DNA from: JAKPKF01 sp964579365
GTDB taxonomy: Bacteria; Patescibacteriota; Dojkabacteria; SC72
Direction: 5' to 3'
Length of the DNA stretch: 21,523 nt
NCBI GenBank assembly: GCA_964579365.1
Contig: CAZOFW010000008.1
Span: 1 to 21,523, forward strand
Part shown: piece by piece, positions 1 through 7,429 of the stretch
Layout: every line of letters begins with the position of its first letter
Numbering within the stretch: position 1 is the stretch's first letter
Made by a program: the position numbers and the translations under genes
The notes under the pieces: model-generated
Told to the model about the DNA's origin: nothing
What the model saw: the letters and a program-made list of their open reading frames with translations, nothing else
The model's database searches: none

Positions 1-66
1 GGAGAGTGTAGTACAGAGTAGTAGGGCTTGTGAGTGTAGTTTTGTTAATTACTAGGAGGGGGTGGG

Positions 67-136
67 ACAGAACTGGCTCATGATATTAAAATCTTTTTGT
101 TAAAATACTTTCGTATTCCAACTGAGTCAGTTCTGT
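67..136. repeat. 14-bp inverted repeat with AT-rich centre
   Basis: Bases 67-80 (ACAGAACTGGCTCA) are the inverse of 123-136 (TGAGTCAGTTCTGT) with one mismatch, which would be a G-U pair in RNA. The 42-base centre is AT-rich and holds a second small hairpin (AATAC-TTTC-GTATT, 104-117). It could be a structured RNA element, a terminator-like fold without a U tract, or a relic of a small inverted-repeat mobile element. No second copy was noticed in the window and no target-site duplication is evident. Confidence 0.5.
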
Positions 137-370
137 GTGTTTGTACATCATAGTACCTATGCTGAGTTCACAGGTACTGTGATCGAAGGTATGGTTTTTA
201 GGACATCTGATGGTATATCCATTCGTCTAATGGATACATATAATCCAATCAAACCATTTGGCCCTAACCTAGTTCAAAAACTCAGAGGTTTGCCCCTTCG
301 CGCTAAATCACAGGGATATTATATCTTCTATTATATGTTTTTGTATATACCAGTAGGGATATATCTGTAG

Positions 371-376
371 TATAAT
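371..376 (+). promoter_or_regulatory. Possible -10 box for tRNA-His
   Basis: A perfect TATAAT lies 12 bases before G-1 of the tRNA. The 16-18-base positions upstream carry no TTGACA-like hexamer, and TTGTAT at 341-346 is 24 bases away. The assignment rests on the -10 match and its position only. Confidence 0.4.
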
Positions 377-388
377 AATCATTGGTAT

Positions 389-466
389 GGTGGATGTAGC
401 TCAATTGGTTAGAGCATCGGTTTGTGGAACCGAGGGTTGTGGGTTCAAATCCCATCTTCCACCCCA
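389..466 (+). tRNA. tRNA-His (anticodon GTG), CCA encoded
   Basis: This is a complete cloverleaf. The D stem is GCTC/GAGC (399-402 / 412-415). The anticodon stem TCGGT/ACCGA (417-421 / 429-433) encloses the loop TTGTGGA, with anticodon GTG at 424-426. The T stem GTGGG/CCCAT (439-443 / 451-455) encloses TTCAAAT. The acceptor stem (390-396 / 456-462) has a single U-U mismatch at the 6-67 position. The extra G at 389 faces C463, the G-1:C73 pair that identifies tRNA-His to HisRS. CCA is encoded at 464-466. The cognate HisRS gene lies in the same window at 18768 but is not adjacent. Confidence 0.95.
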
Positions 467-482
467 TGTTCAGATTCAATAA

Positions 483-1217
483 TTATTCTATTTTTCTATA
501 ACCAAGTACTTCAAAGTTTCCATTATCCCTCTGTATCTCTTCCATAAATCCATCCACTTCTTCTTGAGATAACACACCACCTGCAGTATGTTCCATTAGA
601 GCATCTTTCTTTTCTTTGAGAAAATCTGAAACTTCAAAACCAAGTGGATTATTTCTGATATATGAATCTGACATCAAAAATTCAGACATATAACATGGTT
701 TCAATCCCTTTTTTATTTGATCCGGAAAGAAACCATTATCTCTACAATATGGATAAGTAGCATCAAATACTGCTTCAGCTAACTTTCTATGATCTCTATG
801 ATTTATCCAACTAACTTCATCAGAAAAATCATTTACCATTTCAAATGGATTATGTGTAACAACAATCTCTGGTTGAAATTCTCTTAAATGGAACACTATC
901 TTTTCTATATTCTCTATTGACGCTTCAAATTCACCATCTGGTATATCAAGATTAAAGATATCATCATCCTTTAATCCGAGTTTAATACCGGCTTTTTTCT
1001 GTGATTCTAAACGTACCGTTCTAAATTCTTCATTTGAATAATTACCCTCATGCATACCCTTGTTACCATTTGTTGCAATAACAGTTCTAACTTTTTTCCC
1101 ATCTTTAATTAATCTAGCAATAGTTCCTCCAAATATAATTTCTGCATCATCTGGATGAGCAAGTAATACCAATATCCTTTCCTTATTTCCAAAAATCTCT
1201 GAATAGAAATCTTTCAT
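483..1217 (-). CDS. PIG-L family zinc-dependent N-deacetylase
   Basis: A 244-residue protein of the LmbE/PIG-L fold. These enzymes remove N-acetyl groups from GlcNAc-type sugars or conjugates (GlcNAc-PI, mycothiol or bacillithiol precursors, chitobiose) using Zn. The metal/catalytic motif AHPDD is at residues 20-24, just after the first beta strand (ILVLLAHPDD), and the third zinc ligand motif HRDH is at 140-143. THNPF around 121-125 also fits the family. There is no signal peptide, so it is probably cytosolic. It converges on tRNA-His, ending 16 bases after it. A possible promoter TTGATA (1248-1253)-N17-TTAGTT (1225-1230) ends 7 bases before the ATG, which would give a leaderless mRNA. The substrate cannot be told; no thiol-biosynthesis partner is nearby. 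Confidence 0.88.
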   Translation of the reverse strand: MKDFYSEIFGNKERILVLLAHPDDAEIIFGGTIARLIKDGKKVRTVIATNGNKGMHEGNYSNEEFRTVRLESQKKAGIKLGLKDDDIFNLDIPDGEFEASIENIEKIVFHLREFQPEIVVTHNPFEMVNDFSDEVSWINHRDHRKLAEAVFDATYPYCRDNGFFPDQIKKGLKPCYMSEFLMSDSYIRNNPLGFEVSDFLKEKKDALMEHTAGGVLSQEEVDGFMEEIQRDNGNFEVLGYRKIE

Positions 1218-1224
1218 ATATAGA

Positions 1225-1253
1225 AACTAAAATTTATTTTTTAATTATATCAA
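1225..1253 (-). promoter_or_regulatory. Weak leaderless-type promoter of the PIG-L gene
   Basis: On the minus strand TTGATA is followed after 17 bases by TTAGTT, then 7 bases to the ATG at 1217. The -35 is good and the -10 is poor. It is kept because the spacing matches the other start sites in the window. Confidence 0.35.
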
Positions 1254-1325
1254 AAACAGAATAGGTTATTTAATTCCTCTCAGCGCTAACCACCTAAAAG
1301 CTTCTAAGCCTTTCCTCAGACATAT

Positions 1326-1353
1326 TTGTCCATAGCCTTATAAGTGTTATACT
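1326..1353 (+). promoter_or_regulatory. Promoter upstream of the unknown 1388 gene
   Basis: TTGTCC (1326-1331), 16 bases, then TATACT (1348-1353), followed by AGGATAT. It predicts a leader of about 28 bases before the ATG at 1388. No Shine-Dalgarno sequence is seen in that leader. Confidence 0.4.
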
Positions 1354-1387
1354 AGGATATATAAATTATTTAATACTTTATTTAAAC

Positions 1388-2698
1388 ATGGGTATTAATA
1401 CTCCAGATATTGAGTTACTCAGTGACAAAACTCGTCAAAGTGAACAAAGATATGCCAATTCTGATTTTGATAAACTCGGTCAACAAGATTTCCAACATTC
1501 AAGAAATACATTACAAAATATTCTTATTGTAAGCCCATCAGTAGAAAAAGACGAACTATTCAATGCACAACTAGAATACAGACACCAATACACACTTCAA
1601 ACATTATTAACATTTGTAAATTCCGAAGAACAAAGCAAAAAGTTCGAAGGAGATCCAGTACTGAGGGAGATAAAGGCTATGGAAATTCTAACCTTTGCCT
1701 ATCCTAAACTCTTGGAGAATCACCCAGGTGATGCACTATTAGTTGCAAAGGGATTATGTACAAAACTAGAAAACCAAAAAGAATTACTTTTGGTGGATTA
1801 TTCTTACAAAAGAGACAAAGAATCTGAACAAAAAAGAGATCGCACATACGCTATCTTAAAATTTTTCGAAATAACAAGTGACTTTGCTAACTTTCAATCT
1901 GAAGAGATAACTATCAATACATTCAGAACACTCTTACAAAGCGTAAACAAAACTGATTTTCTGTCATTTTCAAGAGTAAGAGACATTCTCGCGAGCTATT
2001 TCGATACCACTGCCAAGAAAAGAAACTATCCCGTATTTGAAGATTTGGTTAAGACTCTTTTCACTACAATGGCTCCTCTTCATCCAAGTGAAGAAGAAAA
2101 TGAGATATCTTTTAATAGTGCTACTCAATTATATAAACACATCTACAATATCTCCGAAGAACTCCCAATTCCAATGCAATTGAATATACGTAAACAGATT
2201 ATCGACAGGGCACTTGCTGTTGCAAGTAATTCCCTGAATTTTGAAAGAATCCGAGGACATTATCTTTGGGTTTTATCCAATGTAATATCCAAAAACAGAG
2301 GATGGGCACATGATCCAAGAGTCTTAAAACAAGAAATCTCTTTCCATGTAAAAACTTTAGAAATTGCTAAATCGCTTCTCGTTGAGAAAACTTCAGGTAA
2401 AAATGAGCTCCAAAAAACATCCTTCGATTTATTAAAAAATCTTTTAGAACAATATGCCAATGGAGTATTTCGAGAAGAGGATACATGGGTAGCAATATCT
2501 AAAAAACATGATCCCAAATTTAAAAAAGGCCTTAAACTATATCTTGAAAACTTAACAATAAAAGATGACGCTTTTGAATCTTTAGAAGAAATTCTGAATG
2601 TTAAAAATTTAAGAAATCCAGAGCATCCATTTCATAAGGAGGGGATAATCTTTTATGATAAATATTTCTCTGAAGAAGCTAAGAAATTAGAACAATAA
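1388..2698 (+). CDS. Hypothetical alpha-helical protein, 436 aa
   Basis: The protein family is not recognised. The 436-residue product is highly charged, rich in Lys, Glu and Leu, and reads as almost entirely amphipathic helix from beginning to end. It has no signal peptide, no transmembrane segment, no Cys-rich or Walker-type motif and few Gly or Pro. Such composition fits an alpha-solenoid or scaffold-like cytosolic protein, but this is only an impression. The gene stands alone: divergent from the PIG-L gene across 170 bases and followed by a separately started xylanase 87 bases later. The ATG is the first in frame and lies about 35 bases after a plausible -10 box. Confidence 0.75.
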   Translation: MGINTPDIELLSDKTRQSEQRYANSDFDKLGQQDFQHSRNTLQNILIVSPSVEKDELFNAQLEYRHQYTLQTLLTFVNSEEQSKKFEGDPVLREIKAMEILTFAYPKLLENHPGDALLVAKGLCTKLENQKELLLVDYSYKRDKESEQKRDRTYAILKFFEITSDFANFQSEEITINTFRTLLQSVNKTDFLSFSRVRDILASYFDTTAKKRNYPVFEDLVKTLFTTMAPLHPSEEENEISFNSATQLYKHIYNISEELPIPMQLNIRKQIIDRALAVASNSLNFERIRGHYLWVLSNVISKNRGWAHDPRVLKQEISFHVKTLEIAKSLLVEKTSGKNELQKTSFDLLKNLLEQYANGVFREEDTWVAISKKHDPKFKKGLKLYLENLTIKDDAFESLEEILNVKNLRNPEHPFHKEGIIFYDKYFSEEAKKLEQ

Positions 2699-2785
2699 TC
2701 AACTGTACCGACAAGAGAACGAATAATCCTAAGAGACTAGTCATTTCTCATATACATTAACAATCTTAACCTGTATCCTATATAT

Positions 2786-3886
2786 ATGCCTGTATTACAA
2801 CCAAATCTTACAAACAAATATATATACATAATACCCATTATCTTTTTCCTTGCTGTTTTTGCATTCCTCTATATCAAACCATCAAACAATATCCCTGAAC
2901 CTCCACTAAAAGATTTAGCATCACAACATAATCTAGAATTAGGAAATTTCGCAATCTTTAACCATATATATGAAGAACCATACAAAGATATATTAACTAC
3001 ACAATTCGACTTTGTTCTAGCAGATAACACACCAAACTGGTATTTCACAGATGGAGGATTAAGACCAACAAGAGATACATACAACTTTGAACAACTAGAC
3101 AAGATAGTGGAATATGCACAAACATATGACATGCCCATACAAGCACACCACTATGTATGGGGAGATGAAAAATGGTTACCAGAGTGGTTAAAGAATGGTA
3201 ACTTTTCTAAAGAAGAACTCATGCAAATACTTAAAGAGCATATACTAACTGTTGGAGGACATTACAAAGGACAGATAAAGGAGTGGACTGTAGTAAATGA
3301 AGCCTTCACTCGTAATATGCATCTGTATGATTTACGTGACTGGTGGACAGATTCCATTGGAGATATGTCATATATAGATCAAGCATTCATTTGGGCAAGA
3401 CAGGCAGATCCAGATGCTGTTTTAATACTCAACGATTTCGGCAATGACACCATTAATGATGTCTCTAACGCTATGTATGACTACATAAAGGATGCAAAGA
3501 GTAGGGGCATACCAATAGATGGAATAGGGATGCAAATGCATATTGGTGGATATTCACCTAAGAAAGAGGATGTCATTGCTAACATGAGAAGATTTGCAGA
3601 TATTGGAGTAGATGTCTATGTAACAGAGTTTGATGTAAATATGAGTGACGTAAAAGCTCCAGATTGGAGAAAAGACCAAATACAAGGAAAAGCATACTAC
3701 GAGATGATAAGGGCATGTATAGAATCAACTGTATGCCATAGTTTCGCTTTCTTGGGCATTACAGACTCTGAAACTTGGTATAACTATATGGATGGAGTAG
3801 TGAATGCTAGACCCCTTATGTTTGACAGAAGCTACAATCCTAAACCAGCATTCTATTCTGTAAGAAGAGCATTGGAGAAGAAATAG
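2786..3886 (+). CDS. Membrane-anchored GH10 endo-1,4-beta-xylanase-like glycoside hydrolase
   Basis: A 366-residue protein with one N-terminal hydrophobic segment (residues about 12-30) acting as signal anchor, then a GH10-type TIM barrel. Family landmarks seen in order: HHYVWG around 121-126 (strand 3 His/Trp of the substrate cleft), WTVVNEA at 168-174 carrying the acid/base Glu172, DFG at 217-219, GIGMQMHIG at 247-254, VYVTEFDV at 278-284 carrying the nucleophile Glu281, and ITDSETW at 325-331 near the C-terminal edge of the barrel. Retaining hydrolysis of beta-1,4-xylan or a related glycan outside the cell is expected. At about 330 residues the catalytic domain is a normal length, with no carbohydrate-binding module. 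The start ATG has no Shine-Dalgarno; TTAACA (2757-2762) followed by TATATA (2779-2784) lies immediately upstream but would initiate at or just inside the ORF. Confidence 0.88.
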   Translation: MPVLQPNLTNKYIYIIPIIFFLAVFAFLYIKPSNNIPEPPLKDLASQHNLELGNFAIFNHIYEEPYKDILTTQFDFVLADNTPNWYFTDGGLRPTRDTYNFEQLDKIVEYAQTYDMPIQAHHYVWGDEKWLPEWLKNGNFSKEELMQILKEHILTVGGHYKGQIKEWTVVNEAFTRNMHLYDLRDWWTDSIGDMSYIDQAFIWARQADPDAVLILNDFGNDTINDVSNAMYDYIKDAKSRGIPIDGIGMQMHIGGYSPKKEDVIANMRRFADIGVDVYVTEFDVNMSDVKAPDWRKDQIQGKAYYEMIRACIESTVCHSFAFLGITDSETWYNYMDGVVNARPLMFDRSYNPKPAFYSVRRALEKK

Positions 3887-3945
3887 GAAGGCTTTCTTGC
3901 TCATACTGTATATTTAGCAATAAGTCTGATAACATCAACATTAGA

Positions 3946-5175
3946 ATGAATATTTCTTTAAAATTTGGTCTACAAAAAATCTCGTTAAATTTCCCAGAAT
4001 CGGCGAGAATCTTAAATACAAGAGAACCTGAATTCAATATTAAAAAAGATTCTTTCTTTACAAAATTTAAATCCCTACTAAGAGGGAAATACGGGAATTT
4101 TGACAAAATTGCTATTGTAGTCTCAGATAAAACACGCTTATGTGATTATCCGATTTATCTACCATGGTTAACTGAGATTCTTTTAAATAAAGGCGCAAAA
4201 GAAGAAAATATTACTTTTTATATTGCTTACGGAACACATTCAAAACAAACAGATTCTGAAAGTCTTGCCAGTTATGGCAATATATTCAAAGAATATTCTT
4301 TTGTACATCATGACTGCAATGATTTTGATGTTTTTAAAAATATTGGAACAACAAAAAGAGGGACTTCTATTCTTGTAAGAAAAGATCTTCTAGCTTCTAG
4401 TTTGATTATCACATTCGGCCCAATTTCTCATCATTATTTTGCGGGCTTTGGTGGTGGACGAAAATTACTTTTTCCAGGTCTCGGAGAAAAGAATGCTATA
4501 TATCATAATCACAGTCTTTTTTTAGATACTGAAAATAAAAAACTTAATGCTAGTTGCCAACCTGGGGAATTAGAGGGGAATCCTGTTGCAGAAGATTTAA
4601 AAGAAATTGATCATTCGTGGCCACCAAGACTATCAATCTTTGGAATTTTAAATAGTAAAGGGAAGCTTAATCAAATTTATTTTGGTAAGACTTATACTGA
4701 TTTCGTAAAAGTATGCGAAACATATAACACCTATTATAAATCCAAGACACAAAAGCAGTTTGATTTGGTGATTGCATCATCAGGTGGTTATCCAAAAGAC
4801 ATAAATTTCATACAAGCACACAAGTCGATACATCATGCCTCAGCTTTCGTTAAAAACGGAGGAAAGCTTATTATTTTAAGTAAATGTCGAGATGGTATTG
4901 GGAATCCATCCTTCCTGGAATTATTCGAGACTAAAGAAAATCAAGATATCTTATTTGAAAAACTCTCACAAAAATACGAAGGGAATGGGGGAACCGCACT
5001 TGCAATGAAAGAGAAAACTAATCGAATACAAATTTTTGCATTAACACGATTAGATGAAAAGGAATGCCAACTTCTTGGAATGAAAAAAATTGACCTAAAA
5101 GAAATAAAAAACATAATAAAAAACGGAAATGGCTCTATAGCAGTAATACCAAATGCAAGTATGCTCATTAAATAA
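3946..5175 (+). CDS. LarA-type nickel-pincer racemase homologue (DUF2088 family)
   Basis: 409 residues aligning end to end by motif with lactate racemase LarA, which racemises 2-hydroxyacids using a nickel-pincer nucleotide bound to a lysine. Seen: SDKTR at 60-64 (LarA Asp/Arg motif), YGTH at 95-98 (catalytic His), SHHYFAGFGGGRKLLFPG at 161-178 with the cofactor-binding Lys173 and His162/163, YHNH at 186-189 (the further Ni-ligand or acid/base His), GGYPKD at 280-285, and QAHK at 290-293 (Gln/Lys of the substrate pocket). All key positions seem kept, so it is probably active, though the hydroxyacid is unknown because LarA homologues vary. The cofactor-building genes larB, larC and larE are not in this window. 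It is cytosolic. A TAACAT (3930-3935) 10 bases before the ATG may be a -10 box. Confidence 0.85.
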   Translation: MNISLKFGLQKISLNFPESARILNTREPEFNIKKDSFFTKFKSLLRGKYGNFDKIAIVVSDKTRLCDYPIYLPWLTEILLNKGAKEENITFYIAYGTHSKQTDSESLASYGNIFKEYSFVHHDCNDFDVFKNIGTTKRGTSILVRKDLLASSLIITFGPISHHYFAGFGGGRKLLFPGLGEKNAIYHNHSLFLDTENKKLNASCQPGELEGNPVAEDLKEIDHSWPPRLSIFGILNSKGKLNQIYFGKTYTDFVKVCETYNTYYKSKTQKQFDLVIASSGGYPKDINFIQAHKSIHHASAFVKNGGKLIILSKCRDGIGNPSFLELFETKENQDILFEKLSQKYEGNGGTALAMKEKTNRIQIFALTRLDEKECQLLGMKKIDLKEIKNIIKNGNGSIAVIPNASMLIK

Positions 5176-5189
5176 TCTGTTTTAACCTA

Positions 5190-5218
5190 TTGACAAACAC
5201 CCAAAATATTTGTAATAT
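5190..5218 (+). promoter_or_regulatory. Strong promoter for a candidate small RNA or long leader
   Basis: A perfect TTGACA (5190-5195), 17 bases, then TAATAT (5213-5218). Initiation is expected near 5225. No open reading frame of useful size begins downstream before the ATP-grasp gene at 5393. Confidence 0.6.
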
Positions 5219-5224
5219 TATCTC

Positions 5225-5315
5225 ACTTAACTACTGCGGTGGTAGTTAATAGAAAGAAGGAGCCAGGTTCTAACCAAAACCAACTATTTATTTAGTGCAG
5301 TGCTTCTTCTTTTGC
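5225..5315 (+). ncRNA. Candidate small structured RNA (or leader of the ATP-grasp gene)
   Basis: Downstream of the promoter an 8-bp hairpin TTAACTAC-TGCGGTG-GTAGTTAA (5227-5249) sits at the predicted 5' end. A second stem pairs AAGAAGGAGC (5254-5263) with GCTTCTTCTT (5302-5311) using one G-U pair, with a 38-base apical part, and is followed by TTGCTTT. The second stem hides an AAGGAG, a strong Shine-Dalgarno-like sequence in a genome that seldom uses them, and no start codon follows it. A second -10 (TATAAT at 5360-5365) before the next gene suggests this is a separate transcript, but read-through into 5393 cannot be excluded. No known RNA family was recognised. Confidence 0.4.
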
Positions 5316-5359
5316 TTTATAGACCTTTTTCACTTTCCCCTTTTATCCACTAGAAATGC

Positions 5360-5365
5360 TATAAT
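5360..5365 (+). promoter_or_regulatory. -10 box upstream of the ATP-grasp gene
   Basis: A perfect TATAAT followed by ACTAGGATAA. It predicts a leader of about 20 bases before ATG 5393. No clear -35 is present at the usual distance. Confidence 0.45.
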
Positions 5366-5392
5366 ACTAGGATAATTTCCGCCTGTACAAAT

Positions 5393-6268
5393 ATGATTAA
5401 TCGTACTGTCCTAGCCGTAGGTATAAATATCCCCGTAGAGGAAAAAGTTGCCATACAGAAAAAACTCAAATTAAAAGATATAACCCTAGATGTTGCTTCC
5501 ATCAAAGATATAATCTTTACAATAATCAATGGTAAGATAGAAGTTGAAATACAGGACAAAGATTTAAAACAGTATGACTATGTATGGATACAATCAGGGT
5601 GGAATACAACACACATGGCATACTTACTTCACCTGTATCTTAAATCTCAGAAGATCCCACATAACAAAACAAATGCACACAGTACAAAACTCTCAGACAT
5701 ATTCTCCCTTGCATCTAAGGATATCTTGGTACCAAATACCTTCTTCCATAATGGGCTGAGGATTAACAATGAGAATATATCCGACATAGAGAAGATATGT
5801 AAATTACCATGTATATACAAAACATCACTTGGTTCTTTAGGTTCCCATGTATATTTAATAGATAAAAAAACAGACATTGAGAAAACAATCAAAGAAAATG
5901 GTAAATACAACAGATATATATTCCAAGAATTCATACCCAATACCTTTGATTACAGAGTAGTCATTTCAAATGGTAAATCTACATCTGTTTGTAAGAGAAC
6001 AAGAGTAACAGACAAATACAGAAACAATGTAGCACTAGGAGCAAGTGAAGACTTTATAAATGTAAAAAATGTATCTAAAGAAATTCTAGATTTAGCAGTA
6101 CAATCCGCAAAAGCACTAAAACTAAACTGGGCTGGAGTAGATGTAGTAACTGACACAGATACTGGTAGAAACTATGTACTAGAGGTAAACAGAAGACCAG
6201 GATTAACAATGAAATCTACAGAGATATCTTCTGCATACAAATACATAAAAGAACTTGTAAACAGATAA
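5393..6268 (+). CDS. RimK-like ATP-grasp ligase
   Basis: 291 residues. The C-terminal two thirds carry an ATP-grasp fold of the RimK/glutathione-synthetase type, which activates a carboxylate as acyl phosphate and joins it to an amine or thiol. Seen: PCIYKTSLGSLGSHVYLI (139-156; ATP-binding Lys143 and the mobile Gly-rich loop), FQEFIP (177-182), DYRVVISNGK (186-195), WAGVDVV (246-252) with metal-binding Asp250, and VLEVNRRPG (262-270) with Glu264 and Asn266 as Mg ligands. The N-terminal 110 residues form the variable pre-ATP-grasp domain. It has no membrane segment. The gene has its own TATAAT and no functional partner beside it, so the substrate (amino-acid ligation to a protein tail, a peptide or a cofactor) cannot be assigned. 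Confidence 0.82.
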   Translation: MINRTVLAVGINIPVEEKVAIQKKLKLKDITLDVASIKDIIFTIINGKIEVEIQDKDLKQYDYVWIQSGWNTTHMAYLLHLYLKSQKIPHNKTNAHSTKLSDIFSLASKDILVPNTFFHNGLRINNENISDIEKICKLPCIYKTSLGSLGSHVYLIDKKTDIEKTIKENGKYNRYIFQEFIPNTFDYRVVISNGKSTSVCKRTRVTDKYRNNVALGASEDFINVKNVSKEILDLAVQSAKALKLNWAGVDVVTDTDTGRNYVLEVNRRPGLTMKSTEISSAYKYIKELVNR

Positions 6269-6292
6269 TTCGGATTTTATCCTTGAACTTTC

Positions 6293-6321
6293 TTGACATA
6301 GATATTCAAAAATTTTAAACT
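6293..6321 (+). promoter_or_regulatory. Leaderless promoter of the Cache-sensor gene
   Basis: A perfect TTGACA (6293-6298), 17 bases, then TAAACT (6316-6321), then six bases to the ATG at 6328. Initiation is expected at or beside the start codon. Confidence 0.65.
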
Positions 6322-6327
6322 TTCAAT

Positions 6328-7287
6328 ATGACTGGTGACGGTCGACAAAAGAATATTGGCCCAATTAAGAGATTCCTTTTAGTAATGTTCACGCTTCAGA
6401 TTATCATCTTTGTTGGGGCTTTTTTCCTTTATTTTGCAATTGGGACAACGGTTGTACGACAAGAAAAAGAGAAACAAGCAGAACTTCTTTTCAATATAAT
6501 TGTAAAAGAATTCGAATCAACAATATCCATAGCTGAAACAGATCTAATAGGGTGGGCAGAAAAATACGAGAATGGGATATATGACAAAGATTCCTGTACG
6601 ATTCCATTTACAAAACACTTAGACTTTAACAGTGCCTATCTGAATTATGGCGTTGTAGATAAGGACGGCTATTATGTATGCTCAAAAATTCCGTATCCAA
6701 AGGATTACAATCTTTATGAGAAGATTGTAAATTACGAAACATTCGTAGAGAGAAGAGACTTTGGAGTTACAAACCTTGGTTTTACAGTAGATGATAAACC
6801 TCGAATAGGGGCAGGATATAGACTTTTAGATAAAAATGGAGAATTTGCTGGGGCAGTTACCATTAGTATAGGGCTAGAAGAGATTAATCAATTAATTAAT
6901 GATTTAAATCTCCCAGAAGATTCACAGCTTCTAATAACTGATGCTGGAGGTGTAGCAGAGGTAATATATCCACCAGATAATAGTAATCTTGGGAAAAGCC
7001 AATTCCCCGCAGAGAAATTTAGTCTCATTCTTTCGCAACAGGAAGGTTCAATTGTATTATTAGATGATGATGGGAAAAAACGATACTATGTATTTAAACC
7101 ATTACAATTAGATGAAGACGAACAGATAGAAAGTTTTATGATTTATGGATTGAATATAGGTACAGAGTCTACTTCTTGGTCAGAGACTTCTTCTACAATA
7201 TCACAGGTTCTGTTTATCCTTACTTTAATGGTACAGAGTGTAGTTATATTAAAAGTATTTACCTTCAAACCCCAGCACAAATACTAG
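6328..7287 (+). CDS. Two-TM extracellular dCache-like sensor without an output domain
   Basis: 319 residues: a short basic N-terminus, TM1 at about 15-38, an extracellular region of about 250 residues, TM2 at about 291-311, and only nine residues inside the cell. The extracellular part begins with a long helix (EKEKQAELLFNIIVKEFES) and continues with strands typical of double-Cache sensor domains, such as YGVVDKDGYYVCSK (107-120) and AVTISIGLEEINQLI (176-190), and a second half starting LLITDAGGVAEV. Cache domains bind small ligands such as amino acids or organic acids and normally feed a HAMP, histidine kinase, methyl-accepting or GGDEF domain. None is present, and no such gene follows; the next gene converges. 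It may signal through a partner or serve in binding only. The start is fixed by the adjacent promoter. Confidence 0.7.
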   Translation: MTGDGRQKNIGPIKRFLLVMFTLQIIIFVGAFFLYFAIGTTVVRQEKEKQAELLFNIIVKEFESTISIAETDLIGWAEKYENGIYDKDSCTIPFTKHLDFNSAYLNYGVVDKDGYYVCSKIPYPKDYNLYEKIVNYETFVERRDFGVTNLGFTVDDKPRIGAGYRLLDKNGEFAGAVTISIGLEEINQLINDLNLPEDSQLLITDAGGVAEVIYPPDNSNLGKSQFPAEKFSLILSQQEGSIVLLDDDGKKRYYVFKPLQLDEDEQIESFMIYGLNIGTESTSWSETSSTISQVLFILTLMVQSVVILKVFTFKPQHKY

Positions 7288-7393
7288 CTATAGTTCTTCA
7301 ATAGAATGTCAATTTTAAAGCTTTATCTCAAGATTAATCTAGCATAGATTATTCTGAATATTTATCCTCTAGCAATTATTTAATTAAAATCTA

Positions 7394-7422
7394 TTGACAT
7401 AATTGCAACATACTTCTACTAT
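7394..7422 (+). promoter_or_regulatory. Strong promoter in a convergent intergenic region
   Basis: A perfect TTGACA (7394-7399), 17 bases, then TACTAT (7417-7422); TATAAA overlaps at 7420-7425. The region lies between two genes that both end here, so the promoter cannot serve an annotated protein gene on this strand. Confidence 0.6.
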
Positions 7423-7429
7423 AAAAATG

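Larger units (their letters stand above)
1..388. other. Region without a confident gene upstream of tRNA-His
   Basis: No convincing coding sequence was found before the tRNA. A 77-codon open frame starting at GTG 137 has no evident start signal. Part of its translation (DGISIRLMDTYNP) faintly resembles the start of a thermonuclease-type OB fold, but it is too short and weak to call. The inverted repeat at 67-136 is the only clear structure. TATAAT at 371-376 sits about 13 bases before the mature tRNA and may be its -10 box, though no good -35 lies 16-18 bases upstream. Confidence 0.4.

Noticed and set aside
137..370. 77-codon frame from GTG, with a faint thermonuclease-like pattern
   Set aside because: It has no start signal, an odd composition in its second half, and only a short motif resemblance. 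It is probably chance.
3871..3902. Terminator after the GH10 gene
   Set aside because: GAAGAAA/TTTCTT can pair, but no T tract follows and the stem overlaps the end of the coding region.
5225..5315. preQ1-type riboswitch
   Set aside because: GGTTCTAACC gave a passing likeness, but the conserved pseudoknot tail and loop sequence are not there.
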